Shown here: in pieces, positions 12,936-26,460 of the stretch
Position numbering within the stretch: the first letter of the stretch is position 1
How the letters are laid out: each line of letters begins with the position of its first letter
Source of the DNA: Siniperca chuatsi
Lineage: Eukaryota > Chordata > Actinopteri > Centrarchiformes > Sinipercidae
DNA length: 64,000 nt
NCBI RefSeq assembly: GCF_020085105.1
Contig: NC_058042.1
Coordinates: 25,862,001 to 25,926,000 of the forward strand
Direction: 5' to 3'
Translations under genes and position numbers: made by a program
Notes under the pieces: generated by a model
Seen by the model: the letters and a program-made list of their open reading frames with translations, nothing else
The model's database searches: none
Told to the model about the DNA's origin: nothing

Positions 12936-15900
12936 CTCCTCAAAGCGAAGCCTACAGTATGAAGAGGCTGCTGAGCTGAAGGACAGATACTGAGCCAGAG
13001 GTGCATCTGACGTTTAATCCAAAGTTATTTGCATGACCTCTCACAATGCATTTTTACACAGTAATAGAAAATGAGCAGTTTACCAAAAAGTACTAAAGCA
13101 GTCTCTTGCCACCCTTGTTCTTTTATACATGTTTTTTTTCTTAATTTGATTCTTTTTTTCATCGAGAAAGCGCAAATCACAAACTAAAAAGTACTTAATT
13201 AATTTCTCATTTTTATTTATTTCTTTCCTTTCATTTGGATTTTGTTTGGATACATTAAGACATCAAAGCAGTCACACAATGCAGCCAACAATTGAGATTT
13301 CAAATTCATTAACTTTCATTAATAGTAACAAATTGTACAACATGTTAAGTACTTCTTACAAGTCTTATGATTCTTGAATTACTTAAATCCTGAAAGAAAT
13401 TAGGTAAAACAGACACGAGGGTGCAGATAAGAAATTCAACCAACTCTGACAAAATTAGGTGTTTGTGAGCTGCAAATATATTTGAGTCAGTGACTGATGT
13501 GGGTGCCTTTTCAACTGAATGTAAAGGGATGCTCATGATCATCCATAAACCCTCTCAGTTGCCATCTCATAAGAGATCAAAAGCCCAACCTCTAACTAAC
13601 CCTGATATTTGCTTCCTCACCAGATGACACAATATCGGTGAAGAACACGCACAATAACCCAACCTGAAAGAAAGATTTACATGGGTGTTACACACTGTTT
13701 ATTTGCTTTTGAGAAATATCTTGCAAATAACATTGTCAGAAGCAATGGGCACAGCAGGCTGCACTACCTATTCAAAGCCTTGCTCTGGAGGTCGGCTTCT
13801 CATTCTGTGACATCATGGTAATAACCTTCTTTAGAAAACTGCTGAAAACTTGTCCTGAGATAGACAGAAAAGAGGGCGATGGTGGCTGTTTTGGCTTGCA
13901 GAAGCACTGTGCCTTTGATCTCAGGGCAGAGCAGAGTTAAGTGTGCCGAGTGGTCGTGTGCACGGTGCTACTGCCCCCTGGGGGAGAGGCTGGGGATAAT
14001 CGGAGCTGGGGGCGGCAGACGGCTCCTGCAGCTTCAGCACCAAAGAACACTCTTTCTATCTACCGACAAGGAAACTCGTGAGAAGTAAGCACTCCCATGG
14101 GTTTCTATCATCACCACGCTAATCGGATCAGCCTTAGAAAAAAATGACAGCTTGTGTAACTCAGGTGGTTATATGGCCATGAGCACTAATAAACAGAGAG
14201 CTGTTACTGTCAATGTATGCAACATCTGTGGGAATATGAAACAGGTCCAACATGTCCAAACACTAGATTTTTTTAAGAATCTCAGCATCATCATAACAGT
14301 TTCAAAATCACAAAACATATATATTTGGATTTAAGTATCTAAGTATTACAAACATGGTGAAGATAATGCTAATTTCTCATTTATGAGAAGAGAAGACACC
14401 TAACTTGGAAATGTTGGCCATACTCAAAGTTTCTTTCTTATTATGTTTTTTGTTCACTTTTCCCCCACTCCCCAGGGGGAAAGCCTGTACACAAAAGATT
14501 CATTGATTGAAGTCATCAGTGCAGCTTTTTTATCTTTCTTTTTTTTTTTTAGCTCAATAGCAAGTTTTTCAAGGAGTTAAAGTAGATTCCCCATCTCCCT
14601 CTCTTTTCTACTGTCACAAACCCACACAAAAACAGACACACTACAATGTAGCTGCGACAAATGGAGGTGTGCAGATTGCCCACTGTTACATTATCCTTTT
14701 TGTGTTTACTTTTCATTCTCTGCTCTCATTTTCCGCCTTCCTTCTGCGCTGTCTTTGTGCCTCTGCTCGTACAGCCTCTGTCAGGTGTGTGCATCTATTT
14801 CCTATCCTCATTGTCCTGTCTCTTGTCATCCTTTCACCCGTCCCTCATCGCTCTGCCATCATCAAGGACCCAGTGGCCTCCTACGTAGCGCCAGTGGAGA
14901 GAAGGGTCTGTATCTCGGCAACGCACCTAGCAACAGCTCCTCGTAACTATGGATTATAACCTGTTGCCAAGGGAGACAGAGATGGAGGATTGATTTTTTT
15001 ATTTTTTTTTTTTTTAGGGATGAAATTCAAAGTGAATTAGATACATGAATAAACAATGCATCAAGACAGGACACACTAACATTTATGAATGGTGACTTTA
15101 TTCATTTACGGTTTTATCCGTGAGCATCATATTTTATCTTGATATGGATTAGTAAAGATTAGCCGACAGATTAGCACAGAAGCCTATTTTTATGATTTCA
15201 AGCTTTCTGTGGGGTACTCTGGGGGTAAACAGTTACGGAATGTACTACCCATTAACATTATTCATTTGATATTGATGAATTTTATTGCAATGCAAAAAGG
15301 TAATCAAAAAGAGCTTTGCTGGCCATAAACCCATTTAATCATCAAATTATGACTCATTTGTTAGCTTTAACTTTAACAAATTAAGTACTAAATGTATTTA
15401 AAGGGGACTAAATTTTGTATTTTGCTCTTAAAATAATGTGACTTGAATTAATACATTAACATCAGTCATAGTACTTTATTATGTATACACAAGACTACTT
15501 TGGATTTAGATTAATCTGTGAATGTACAATATTAAAGTACGATATAACTTTTTGTGTTGCATCACTGAGACAAGTGTCAACCCTTTTATTTTTGTCTTTT
15601 GTTGTGCATTTCCAATATTGGTAATAAGTTAAAGAATCGAATTAAAAGGAGAAAAAAAGTAGGATGATTTAAGGTTCAGATTTTACCTCTGAGATCTCAT
15701 TGATTTATTTTCTTTTAAATAAACATTAAACCCATGAAAATTTGTATGTAAGTTGGCACACTATTAGAAAATGAAAACAGAGCCCTAATAAGATTAGAGG
15801 CCACAAAACACACTGACAAAGTCTCTTCTCTCTCTTCGTTTTGGTGCTTCTCACACATTCTCTCTATCGCCCACTCTCTGATGAGTGTTTTTACATGGCC

Positions 15901-16330
15901 ACACAAACTTGTCATTAAACTAACCTACTATTTTCCATCACCTCTGAGCTAAATTACCACACTCTGCCTGGTATCCTGTGGACCAGCTTGTGGATATGAA
16001 AGCCCGCAATTCCCCTGCTATCACCTCTCTGGGCTCTTGCAAGCGCACTAATGATAGCCTGCCACCGGAGAGCTGGTGGAATGGAGCCATAATGTCCTTG
16101 GAAAGTGCAGGCTGGTGCGCATGCTGTGGTAGAGCGACCTGCTCTGTGTCAGGCTCACTCTCTCTCTCCTGGTGTGGATAGTCTGCATCCTCCGGCCTCC
16201 GTGTTAATGGGCAGATCCTAGCTTGAACCCTGATGGCTGGATGCTTGTGATGGGGGCCTGAATCTGACAGAGGTCCGTGCCATTAGCACACCAGTGCTCA
16301 ACAGAGAGTACTGATGCACACAAGTATGAG
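12936..16330. other. Non-coding, AT-rich region; no gene supported
   Basis: Only short open frames of random composition are present. Poly-T runs occur near 14540-14551 and 14994-15015. No transposon ends or splice-bounded exons were recognised. Confidence 0.55.
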
Positions 16331-16337
16331 AATACAT

Positions 16338-16338
<1 letters not shown>

Positions 16339-16405
<67 letters not shown>
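16339..16405. repeat. CA microsatellite, about 33 uninterrupted units
   Basis: A perfect CA run of 67 bases, the longest uninterrupted CA tract in the window. The Cys-Val and Thr-His open frames over it are artefacts of the repeat. Confidence 0.98.
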
Positions 16406-16406
<1 letters not shown>

Positions 16407-16855
16407 GCTGTCTCGACCAAACAGGTAAAGTTCTTTGTTCATTACTGAAGCTATCTACAAGAGGAAATGCAATGCACTATGGCTACAAACATATAGTGCA
16501 GTGCTATACACATCTGCCTCCATCACCACACACACATATACAATAAATTCAAATTCAGAGAATTTTACAAATGCCCTACATGTACTATGCTACTACATTA
16601 TTTCTTGATATACCTTTTTTAAACTATACTGAGCTATATATACTGTATTATACTATATTTTACTAATGTTATCCCATGTTCATAGTAAATAGTTAAAATA
16701 ATTTTCCAGCTTGTTATCCCAATTACATTCCATTACATTACTTTTAAAGTATTAGCAATATTATAATTATAATATTTGTTTTTTAATTTATTTAAATGAT
16801 CTGTTGTCTGATAGTTCTTTATTTGTAATTGTATTTATACTGTAGTTTTTGCTCA

Positions 16856-16896
16856 TCATATTTTGTATAATTATTTAATAATTATACAAAATATGA
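16856..16896. repeat. Perfect 41-bp AT-rich palindrome
   Basis: Arms 16856-16875 and 16877-16896 are exact reverse complements of 20 bases around a single central T. The right arm shares its last two bases (GA, 16895-16896) with the left arm of the next hairpin. Confidence 0.95.
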
Positions 16897-16947
16897 TATA
16901 GTGTGGTACAATATAAGACAGATTACTATGTTGTACCACACTATATC
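16895..16947. repeat. Perfect 17-bp inverted repeat with 19-bp loop
   Basis: Arms 16895-16911 (GATATAGTGTGGTACAA) and 16931-16947 are exact reverse complements. The repeat abuts the preceding palindrome, giving two hairpins in tandem. It is not a bacterial-type terminator; the setting is vertebrate non-coding DNA. Confidence 0.95.
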
Positions 16948-17345
16948 AGTATACTATATAATATACTATATATTATCATGATGATATCAAGGCTTTGTGT
17001 CAATTTTGATTGGTTATTACATATACTAAATTATGCAGGTTTACATGGTCAAAATGTAAAGTCATTATTCATCTATGGAGTGATATATTTCATGCTTTAC
17101 TAGAACACTATCCTGCTATTTTTTTAAAAACAAAAATATTTGTTTGGCAATTAAATGTCTCATTATGTGACAGAATTTAATAAAAGTTAACTTACTATTT
17201 ATTCTCTGTGAACTACAATATTTTTTACTTAAAAATGTTGCCACACTACTACCATCCAGCCTCAACTATATAGTACAGTATGTGCTCCTATGCTATATAT
17301 TATGCTATTTCATTCAACCAATATATCATTCTATATGTTGTGATA

Positions 17346-20300
17346 TACCACCCTCCCCCTAACACTAACGTCTTCACCAAGATCATAGCTGACTTTCATC
17401 TGCAGCCTGGAGACTGAAAGGGAGGTTCAGTCAGAGAAGTCCTGAGCAGGTTGGGGCTCAGTGTCTTGCTCAAGGACACTCAAGGACTGGAAACATGACC
17501 TTATACTAACAGGACATTGACTCTAACTACAACTGTTCTGTAAGGATTGGGGATGAGTTTCTCTGTATTTCTAACAGTGCAAATAACCAAACAAAACCAT
17601 TTTGCTTTTCAAAATAAAAATAATTCCAAGCCTGGTTGGCAGGAGGCTTCTGTAAAGACCCTGTACAGAAACAAACTGATTTAAAGTGATTATGTTTAAT
17701 TTTGGAAGCAAAGAGAACTACTGAAATTTCACTCTCCAGTCTATTGAACTAGTAGAAAAAATGTAGCACTAGTTCAAACTGTGACAACATTCAAATTAGG
17801 ATGCAACACTGCCAGAAAATATTTTATGTTGATTAAAGAAAATTAAAAACAGTATTGTTTGTTATTTTCAGTGAAAAAAGATTTTGGCCCTACAGTACGT
17901 TTCAGAAGCCACAGGTCTGTTTTGCAAAGAAGAAAAAACAGTCTCAGTGATTTACCACCACCTTGTGGTTGCTGGAGGGTACAAGATGAAATAACATCTA
18001 CTATTATTACATATACTGTATATATCTGTACATATATAAAACAAACAAATGTGTGGTAAATGTAATGATTTGCCCAGTAAACATATCAACAGTCTTTTGG
18101 ATAAAAGTGAGAAGTTAAGGCAAGTTAAAGAATACCAGAGTTCATTATTAGCAAAATACATAATGTGTTGACTATTAGAAACTATGCTCTGTGATTTACA
18201 GTTTGTCAATGTACTGTGTGCAGTGTAATGTAATGTAGTGTAATTTAGTGTGCAATCATTGTGGATTCCTGAACATAATTTCAGGAATTGCTATTTTTGC
18301 CTTTTAGAAATATTTTGAATGCTTTAATATCCCCTTCATTATTGGGTGCGTTCAAGGCTGGCAGACAATAAATGCTATGTTTTCTAACACATCTGTGAAT
18401 CAGCACCACCAAATACAGTCTACTGAGCACCTCTTTCCTGTAACAGGATGTAGTATGCCCTTCCACCACTGGAGTGCAGTAAAAGTCTGTAATAGACCGA
18501 GTGGACAAAGTATAGCCGAAGCCCTCCTGGGAACAAAGGATTAGTTGGTGGTCCAGCACAATCAAAAGACTGTTGTATGTAAATCATGTAAATCCACTAT
18601 GGGAGAGGAGGGTTATGCCAGTCTGATTTCATGCCCGGTCAACCCACTGGAAGAGGACCTCAGGCCAGCAGACCCACAGCTGAATAGTTATGGGGGGGGG
18701 GGCATTGTAAAAAGTCAGGCACTGACACAAAATCACTTTCCTCTGCAAATGTTTTGTTTTTTGCAGTTTTCATTTGGGAATATCTTTTGGCTTTGGTTCC
18801 ATGTCTGTCCACGTTCAGGACTCACTGTTAATTCTATTTCAGTACTGTGCTGAAACATAAGGAAACAATGCCTGCTGTACAACAAACAGCAGTTGACAGG
18901 GAAAAGTTGTCAGCTGTATAGTTAGTAAAGAGAATCTAAGAGACCATGTAGCTTAATACTGTCGTGATTACTGTTTAGATGTTGGCCTTGGCTTCAACAT
19001 CATTTTCCAGTAAAAAAAAAAGTCAAATGATGATCCAGGCAACACATTGCCATTTCAGTCAGACTATCAGTCACCTGGGGACAACAGGAGCTTTGCAGTG
19101 TGGGTGAGTGAGTAGGTAAATAATTTGGGGGAGGAGATAGGGACACAATTAAACTGACACATGTAAATGTTGGCTAAATGGGACGTGTGGAGGAGAGGGA
19201 GCCTTCTCAAGCAGCTAATTGATCAATTAAGTAAACAGAGGCCGCTCCTGGAGAGGAGTCGTGGTGGGGCTGGAGAATGGGTGGGAGATAAGGCAAGTTG
19301 CTAATGACTCATCTGTGGCTAAAATATGAGTCTGGAGATGATAATCCAGCAGAAACGGCTGTGGTGAGGTAGGAGCACCCAGTGGTCAGTGTAATATTAC
19401 TGGAAACCGTGCCACAAGTCTGTATCATGGGACGGCGCATGTGTGTATATGTGTCAGACTACTTTATGTGTATAGAGTTTTTCACTCAAAGCAATGTTTT
19501 AGAGAGAGATGCTTTACATTTTCGATTTTATAGTCCTGTTTTCATATTTCCCATTTCCATTTTTGCTCTCAAAGGCGCAATGTAGTATTTCTGCTACTTT
19601 CGTTGTCATTGTACTTGCTGCAGAAACATAATTCAGCTCATTCACACCATCAAAGGGACATGTTTGTGGAGATACAGATGCTTCAGCCTTTGCAGAGGCT
19701 TGCTGGATGAACGAGGAGAGTTCTTCACACACCAGATCCCAGTGCACGAAAGTCCGAAATTGGTCTAAAATTTTAAAATGTACTTTTGCTGCCTTCTAGC
19801 GTTTCCAATTATGCTTCCTGCATCTGCCATGGAGTTTTAAGTAAACCAACAATGCAAAGCCTCAGTGAGCAAGTACAGGGGAGTAGACACAATAACAGGA
19901 GCACTTTACAATATATGGTAATCCAGCAAGACCACAAACTACAGCCTCATATATTACCATAGCGTTGCCACAGAAAAAAAAATGCTTCACAAAGGTAGGA
20001 TTTAGTGCGGAGCTATTATACTGGATTGGATAAGATGATACAGGTGTTCCTGTATTGTGTCCTCTTATTTGTATGCAGTTCAGCTGTAGCTTGATTTCAG
20101 GCAAGTCTGGCCTCTTTATAAGTATACTGCCACCTTTGAGTGGGACCTCAATGTCATACTGTAAACTCTATATGTCTGTATGTGTTCAGTGTTCTCTCTT
20201 TTAATGTGAAGGCCTACTTATGCCCTTATGCTGCTGTGTGAAGTACTTTGTCAGAGCTTTTTGCTGAAAGTGCTGTACAAATGAAATTGACTTGATCTGA

Positions 20301-23300
20301 CTTAAATTTAAATGTGGATAACAGGCATTTCTGTTCCAATTTGAAAATTAAATGTCTTTGACTTTGGCTTACTTCGATCATATCTTGCCTCATAATGGGG
20401 CCCTGTAAAAGTGCATTATCCCCATGCTTCGGAGGAGGGTTATACATTGACAAGAGACACGCTCTGATGTTCCAAATGTGCGGAGTAAGTGGCGCTGAAC
20501 GAGATGGGCTCCAGTGCTGACAACCAGGTGGACAGGTCCCCACCCTCATTCCCTCCGTCTTTCATTTGAATAATGCATGCTAATTACCTACTTGCCGAGA
20601 GCAGAACTGTCACCCCACAGGCCCCAACAGACATTTCCATGCACATACAAGCACACATACAGACACACACACCAGCATGCACACTAGCACACATGTACAC
20701 ACATACAGTGGCTGTCACTGCAGCAGCTCTACTCATCTCCAAACAACGGCACATTTACAATAGAAACTTCAGAGGACCTACTTGATAAACTTGTGGGAAT
20801 TCCTTTAACAAAAGCACCTGACAAGACAGTATGTAGGCAAATGATAGACTACATCCACCACTCTGCTGGAAGAGCTGAGCATGGCACTTCTTATGCTACA
20901 CTAAACATTGAACAGCCATTTTTACTGAAGGAGATTGATGGCAAAGCTGATAAAATACTATACTTGATGTATGTAAAACGTAGCTAATTTCCAGCCTCTA
21001 TCTGTAAAATATCAAAATTTCTGTCTTTGGTGAAAACAGGTCCCATTACTAGGCGTGCCAGCCTTCCTGTGCCAGCATCATTGCACTGCAGAGCTGCCGC
21101 CTTTTTTCCCTTATTCTGTAATGGGTTAACTTAGAATATAACACCCCCCCCCCAAAAAAAAATTTAAAAATACACACCCCAATGAAAAAGGGACAAGTAA
21201 ACAAAATGACTAAAGTAACAAGAGTGACAGCAAAAAAGTAAATGTTTGTCTTTATTCAAAGGTATACGTGTACACATACACTACGCACATGCAAACAAGT
21301 ATGCACTTACACACATCCAGAATCCCATTCACACACACACCCACAAATGAGCATGCACCAACATATATGCTTACTGTGTCTCTCTCCCACACGTGCACTC
21401 GAATACACACACTTCTCTGTAACATAGCCCTAGCATGGGACTAATGCTCGTACCTTTGCTGAGTCGCACACCACTTACAGCATATCGTGGGAGCTCAGAG
21501 GTTTTTCATCCCATTCATTTGAGGCTTGGTTACACAGAAAAATCCTCAGTTGGCTAAACCTGCAATTCCACTGATGAGCTTCCTGGCTGTATACCCAGTA
21601 CGGAGGTGAATCTGGCAAACTGTGTGTGGGTGCATTTTTATGAATTTTTGAGTGTGTGCCTGTGTGTGTTTGTGTGCGTGCTCATCGACAAATCGCCAAA
21701 CGAAGCTGCCAGCACTTGCTTCTCCAACTTCCATTCTCTCAACAAAAACTGTGGCAACCTGGGGCTGATTTGACCCTCCTGTCTGTCTGCCTGTGAAAGG
21801 CCCGCCATTGGTATGCAAGGCATGGTGTGTCCTCAACAATAATTCGGGGATAAAATCAATGATGCTGTCAGTGAACAGCCCGTGGTTTTTACTGGCTCCA
21901 TCAGTGACTTTTGGGAGGGTGTGTGTGGCTCTCTGACACAGAGGTTTGACAGATCTTCAACAGCTGTGTTGATGGAGGGCCATGTGCGAATGGGGATGAG
22001 GATGTTGACAAGGTTGTCCATTAAAGCTGCGAGTGACACATGAGCAGCAGTAAAGCTGGTCTGTCCCATCCCTGTCACCAGTTTGCCGCTGCCGAGGGTT
22101 CAGCCCTGCATTAATGGATTCCTACTTGACGGATTCCACTTGATCACATCTCAGTTGAATCTCCATTAAGATGTCAACGCAGTGGTTAATGTATTTGAGA
22201 TTTTCCCCCTCGTCCTGCTAAACCGTTATTTATGACACTTATTAGGAAGCGTAACCCGGCCATCAATTAATGTCCTGCAGGCATGCTAAGCAATTGGGCC
22301 CATTGGCGTCAGACCAAATGTACTGGAACGTCCATTAATACTGCAATCCACACACAAGTGAGCACATTCGGAGACACACAAACACACTTCTATAGGTAAA
22401 GCTTCACATATATGCACATTTGCAATTTTCTCAAGTTGCACTTTGAGAAAAGGTCTAATGTATTATGAAAAGCAGATACATTTTCCCTGTGCTTATGCTG
22501 CGTCATGAGGGTGAGACACAATTTTAATGTTTTTCCCCTACACAGGTTTTACTCAGTACTAATAGAAAAATGTTGACATACCGTGTTATTAAATGAAGCC
22601 ACCTGTAAAGGAAAACATGTACATCTGCACCACTGACTGGATTCACATCCCGTGAGAAGAGTAAAAGTCTCTAGGGTAAAGGTCAGCTGATGACATTGCA
22701 TGCAGTGAAATGTCAAAAATCTGTGAATTTTACTCTAGAGTATGGTGCTACTTTGACACTTACTGCAAGAGAGGTTAATACGCTGACAATACAATGCCTG
22801 GCAGCACCAAAGTACATGACATTTTAAGAGCATATTCTACTGTATACTTTGGAACGTAACCATTTATTCTTTCTTTCCAGCGCCTGTGATGCGAAATTAA
22901 AATGGGAATATCAAATACTTAAAAAAACATGTATCACTGTATTTCTTATTTACTTGAAGGCCTCTGGGAGTGTCCTTATCATCTCATTTACTTTTCAAAG
23001 CACAGCTATTATTAATTGTCTTCATCGTACCAGAAAATAATAACAGCAGTTTGCCTTTAGACTTTTCAAGGCCGACACTGTGTTGTCTTACAGACAAACC
23101 ACGAGCTGTAAACCACATGGACTGACATTTAAATACAATGGAAGGATTTTGTGGGTTACATTGACCCATGGGGGCAAATCATAACACAGTTTATTCTGGT
23201 GACTGACATCCACACATCATGCTGCACTTAATTGCACTTACTCACTTTTTTTTTCCTCTGGTTGTCTAAGCAGCAAAGAGCTCATAAAAAAGTTGCTGAA

Positions 23301-23840
23301 CTTGATCACTTGAGATGGCAACTGTGCCCATCACACATGATGGTGGTGAAAAATGGTTGCTATGATCAAATGATGAAATTGGATTTGCCAAAATTCCAGA
23401 CAAAATGAGGTTTGGCAGTGTAACACATGAATCCGTGGCGATTTGCAAATACGCCAAGTTCCATTTATAAAAAATAGCTGTAACGCTTTCCCTGCCTTGT
23501 AATCCAGTGGTTTTTGGTTACAAACAAAAGAAAAAAACAACCTGGTTATGAAGGGACGTGGGGGGGGGTTGAGAAATGATTCCCTCTAAATCCACTTTCT
23601 TACTGTAAATGGAGTTATTTACCAGCATGTGTTCTAGAGACCCCAGTGCCTGTTGTTGTTTTTGCCATTTTTTTCTCATGCAGACAGCAGCAAGGAACAA
23701 GTTATAAAGGTAACACTGCCATAGCTCATACAAGACTCATTACTTCATGTGTGCATGTGTTATTATAAAAATTTGACTGCCTGTAAGATGAAGAACGGGA
23801 GTAAACACGTGCTGTGTATTGAGCAAATTGTGTTGGGCCT
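17346..23840. other. Non-coding region; no gene supported
   Basis: Open frames are short and of random composition. The block holds a poly-G run at 18692-18701, degenerate CA-rich stretches near 20635-20705 and 21260-21420, and a C-run/A-run junction near 21143-21170. Two quiet stretches, 19130-19290 and 22120-22340, contain many ATTAA/CAATTAA-type words and could be regulatory. No exon with convincing splice borders was seen. Confidence 0.5.
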
Positions 23841-23854
23841 GTGTGTGTGTGTGT

Positions 23855-23889
<35 letters not shown>
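23841..23889. repeat. GT microsatellite with one AT interruption
   Basis: A run of GT units broken once by TATG, followed by TAGGAGAGAGA. The open frames on the minus strand over it are repeat artefacts. Confidence 0.95.
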
Positions 23890-23890
<1 letters not shown>

Positions 23891-24033
23891 GAGAGAGATA
23901 GGCTGAGGCAATGTACCTTACTACCTGTTTACTACCAAAGGTTTTTACCATCAAATATTTTGGTTAAATTTAATCCATTATTTAATCCTCAATCTCAAGC
24001 AATGCACTACTTGTAAATTCTCTAAATGTCTTA

Positions 24034-24480
24034 AAGGAGCTGTAAGCGACATTCGCTACCACTAAATGTCGCACTAGAGCACCAGCATCTCAGACCAAAA
24101 CAAATGGGAGCTACAGCCCACCAGACTCCATTGAGAAAAACAGTCATTTTACCACGCAGATCATCATAAAACACACTTCATTCAAACTGGACAGAAACAA
24201 AATAAAACCAACCAAAACCGAGTGTTAGTCTTTGCACTGTTTCAACAATCATAAATTCTGGTTTTATCGAAATAAAACCTTAATTCACCACGTTAGATGA
24301 GAACAGAAACGCTGCTATATCGCTCCCCTCACAGATGAACAGTTTCACACAAGGGACTCACATGCATTAACATGCTCGGCCGGTACGGCTGTATAAACAA
24401 AGCACAGAGAGGCTGCGATAACAACACACACGGTGTGACGTCATCCTCTGCTCAGGACCTTGTCTTGTCTTTAAATGTGC
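24034..24480. mobile_element. Probable dispersed non-autonomous element (unclassified)
   Basis: The block opens with TTAAAGGAGCTGTAAGCGAC and has no coding potential, but its composition differs from its flanks. The opening and several internal phrases resemble, from memory, a repeat found many times in teleost genomes. Clear terminal inverted repeats or target-site copies are not visible, so the edges are approximate and the class is unknown. Confidence 0.4.
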
Positions 24481-25258
24481 AAATTATCTAAACCTAATGG
24501 ATAACAGAATGTCCTAAATCTTGATTACTCAAATAATGTTTAACATACAGCTCCAGATTTTCCTCAAGTAAAATCTTGCCTTTTTCTGGATGCCTTTTGA
24601 TGGTGTAAGCCACAGGGCTCAAAGATACAAAAGTTTTTTGACAGTTTTTCTCTGTAAGACAATCTTGAATTCCTCTGTAATAACAGCTTGTCTGTTCTCT
24701 GTTGTGAGATGACATTTGCCTCCCATGATGACTGCTGAGTGTCTGCAACCACTTTCACACACAAACCATGTGTTTGGTGCAGAATAATGAACACATTCAA
24801 TCTGCTGTTGTGGGTTAATGCCTGGTCACTGCCGTTCACACGTAACCTTGGGTCTGCTACTGTTGTTCAACACGCATCACTCTGGAATTAAACAGGACCG
24901 TATCCTGCATATACAGTATATTTAATATTTACAGATGGGGGTGCAGGGAATCTGACACAGCTTTATGGTGTTTGTATTCTTCATTTAGCCCCATCATGAA
25001 ATAACCAACTCTCTACAATAATGATTCTAGATTAATAAGATGATAATTTATGGTTGAGAACAGGGATATTTTGATATATCGATTCAAGACCAGATTCTTG
25101 ATTGAATACATAGAAAGGTGCACTATTTTCAAGCTCTTACTCCACTGAAATGCAATATGAAATAAATAACTGTCAGTGAAGCTAACAGATCTTGAATGTC
25201 ACATTCTGACAAGGGGATAAAAAAGGAAAAAAGCGCCCATGCTCTGCTGTGTTGTTAT

Positions 25259-25302
25259 TATCAGAATCAGAATCAGAAATACTTTATTGATCCCCGTAAC
25301 GT
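25259..25302 (-). mobile_element. LINE-type 3' tail (minus strand)
   Basis: The plus strand reads as three CAGAAT units followed by ACTTTATTGATCCCCG. On the minus strand this is the GGGATCAATAAAGT-(TTCTGA)n end that terminates many truncated teleost LINE-type insertions. A related end in the other orientation lies at 54115-54190. The body, if any, would lie rightwards, but none is recognisable. Confidence 0.6.
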
Positions 25303-25310
25303 TATATCTC

Positions 25311-25334
25311 CAGCTGCAACATTAGTTGCAGCTG
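25311..25334. repeat. Short perfect hairpin
   Basis: Arms CAGCTGCAAC (25311-25320) and GTTGCAGCTG (25325-25334) flank a four-base ATTA loop. The motif CTGCAACATTAGT then recurs once directly downstream. Function unknown. Confidence 0.85.
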
Positions 25335-26107
25335 CTCTCTGCTGCAACATTAGTACTGGGGAAAGCCATTGTTATCCAAAACGCTGTACAGGCGCAGGCT
25401 TTTGGAATGAAACAGACTGTGGATCGAGTTGCTGCAGTGCATGTTGGTCAGCCGGTCTTGTTTTTTAGCGCTGGAGTTAGGTGCTCTGTTCCGCTAACGT
25501 CACAAACGTCAAAGTATACTTCACCTTCATCTAAACTTATTATTAAATTCAAAATGCACCCAAACACTTGCCTTTTTTGAAGTTGAACTACATGATAATT
25601 TGAATGTGTGTACATCATGCGGGTGCTGCACTGTACTCTTGCGTCTGACCTCCAGCTTTTTTTCGTTCTGTCATCATAACTTTATTAACAAACTACAAAA
25701 TATGACTTTTGGCATTTGTGAATCAATTCAGAATGATAGAGGGTAAGAATCGCAATTCTTATGTGAATCAATTTTGCCGATGCTAACACACCTTGAAATA
25801 TGTTTTATTGAAAGTGTGCAACAGCATAAGTGTGTTTATGTGTTATATGTATTTATATGTTGGCATTTTTTTTGCTCGATGGTACTGCTGATGTCTCCTA
25901 ATTACCTACCTACCTCCTAAATACCTCTCTCGTCTGTGCATGTGTGTTAAAGTATAAATGTGTGTGTATGCTTGTGTGCATGTGTGGACCCATGGCCTGT
26001 GGGGCAGAGGGTTCTGTCAGGCCTACGACCGAGTGATGAATGTGTGTGCAGAGAGGGGAACCAGGTGCCAACTGCATTGACTCCTCTTCTCCACTGACTG
26101 TGTGCAC

Positions 26108-26110
<3 letters not shown>

Positions 26111-26156
<46 letters not shown>

Positions 26157-26172
26157 CGAGAGAGAGAGAGAG
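26111..26172. repeat. Compound GT-GA microsatellite
   Basis: An uninterrupted GT tract (26111-26149) passes into a GA tract with one CGA unit. The long minus-strand open frames here are repeat artefacts (Thr-His and Leu-Ser runs). Confidence 0.95.
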
Positions 26173-26460
26173 ATAGAAAGTGTGAACATTATGTGTATAT
26201 GTGTACATTTTAAGTGTGTGCATGTGGGCATAACCATGCACAAGTTGGGGAAGCGCATGTGTATGTATCTACAGATATAAATGTGTGCTTGTGCCTGTGT
26301 GGGATTCTGAAAGCACGGTAAGATAATACTTCTCTCTTTCTCATCTCCCTCATCCTCGCTCATCCTGACACCCCCCATGCCCTCTCCGTCACACTGCTGC
26401 CTCTCATCACAAACCTAATCGTCTCACCCCCTCGGCAAGTACGTGCTGTGCGAATTAAAG

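Larger units (their letters stand above)
16560..17345. repeat. AT-rich block rich in TATA/ACTATA words and palindromes
   Basis: This 0.8-kb block is built largely of ACTATA/TATACT-like words and A/T runs, and sits between more average DNA. It contains the two consecutive perfect palindromes listed separately. No coding potential or recognisable transposon protein is present. It could be a decayed non-autonomous element or unstable AT-rich satellite-like DNA. Confidence 0.5.

Noticed and set aside
16339..16405. Regular repeats as a CRISPR-like array
   Set aside because: They are dinucleotide microsatellites without unique spacers, in vertebrate DNA.
16856..16947. Rho-independent terminators
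   Set aside because: The hairpins are AT-rich, lack a following T run in the right place, and the genome is eukaryotic.
17446..17482. GGGGCTCAGTGTCTTGCTCAAGGACACTC as a dispersed element
   Set aside because: The phrase resembles one I recall from fish repeats, and a related CCTTGAGCAAGTGTCTTCAGG lies near 8200, but no element boundaries or further similarity are visible.
25947..26378. 143-codon minus-strand open frame
   Set aside because: Driven by GT/GA repeats (Thr-His and Leu-Ser runs); no homology is recognisable.
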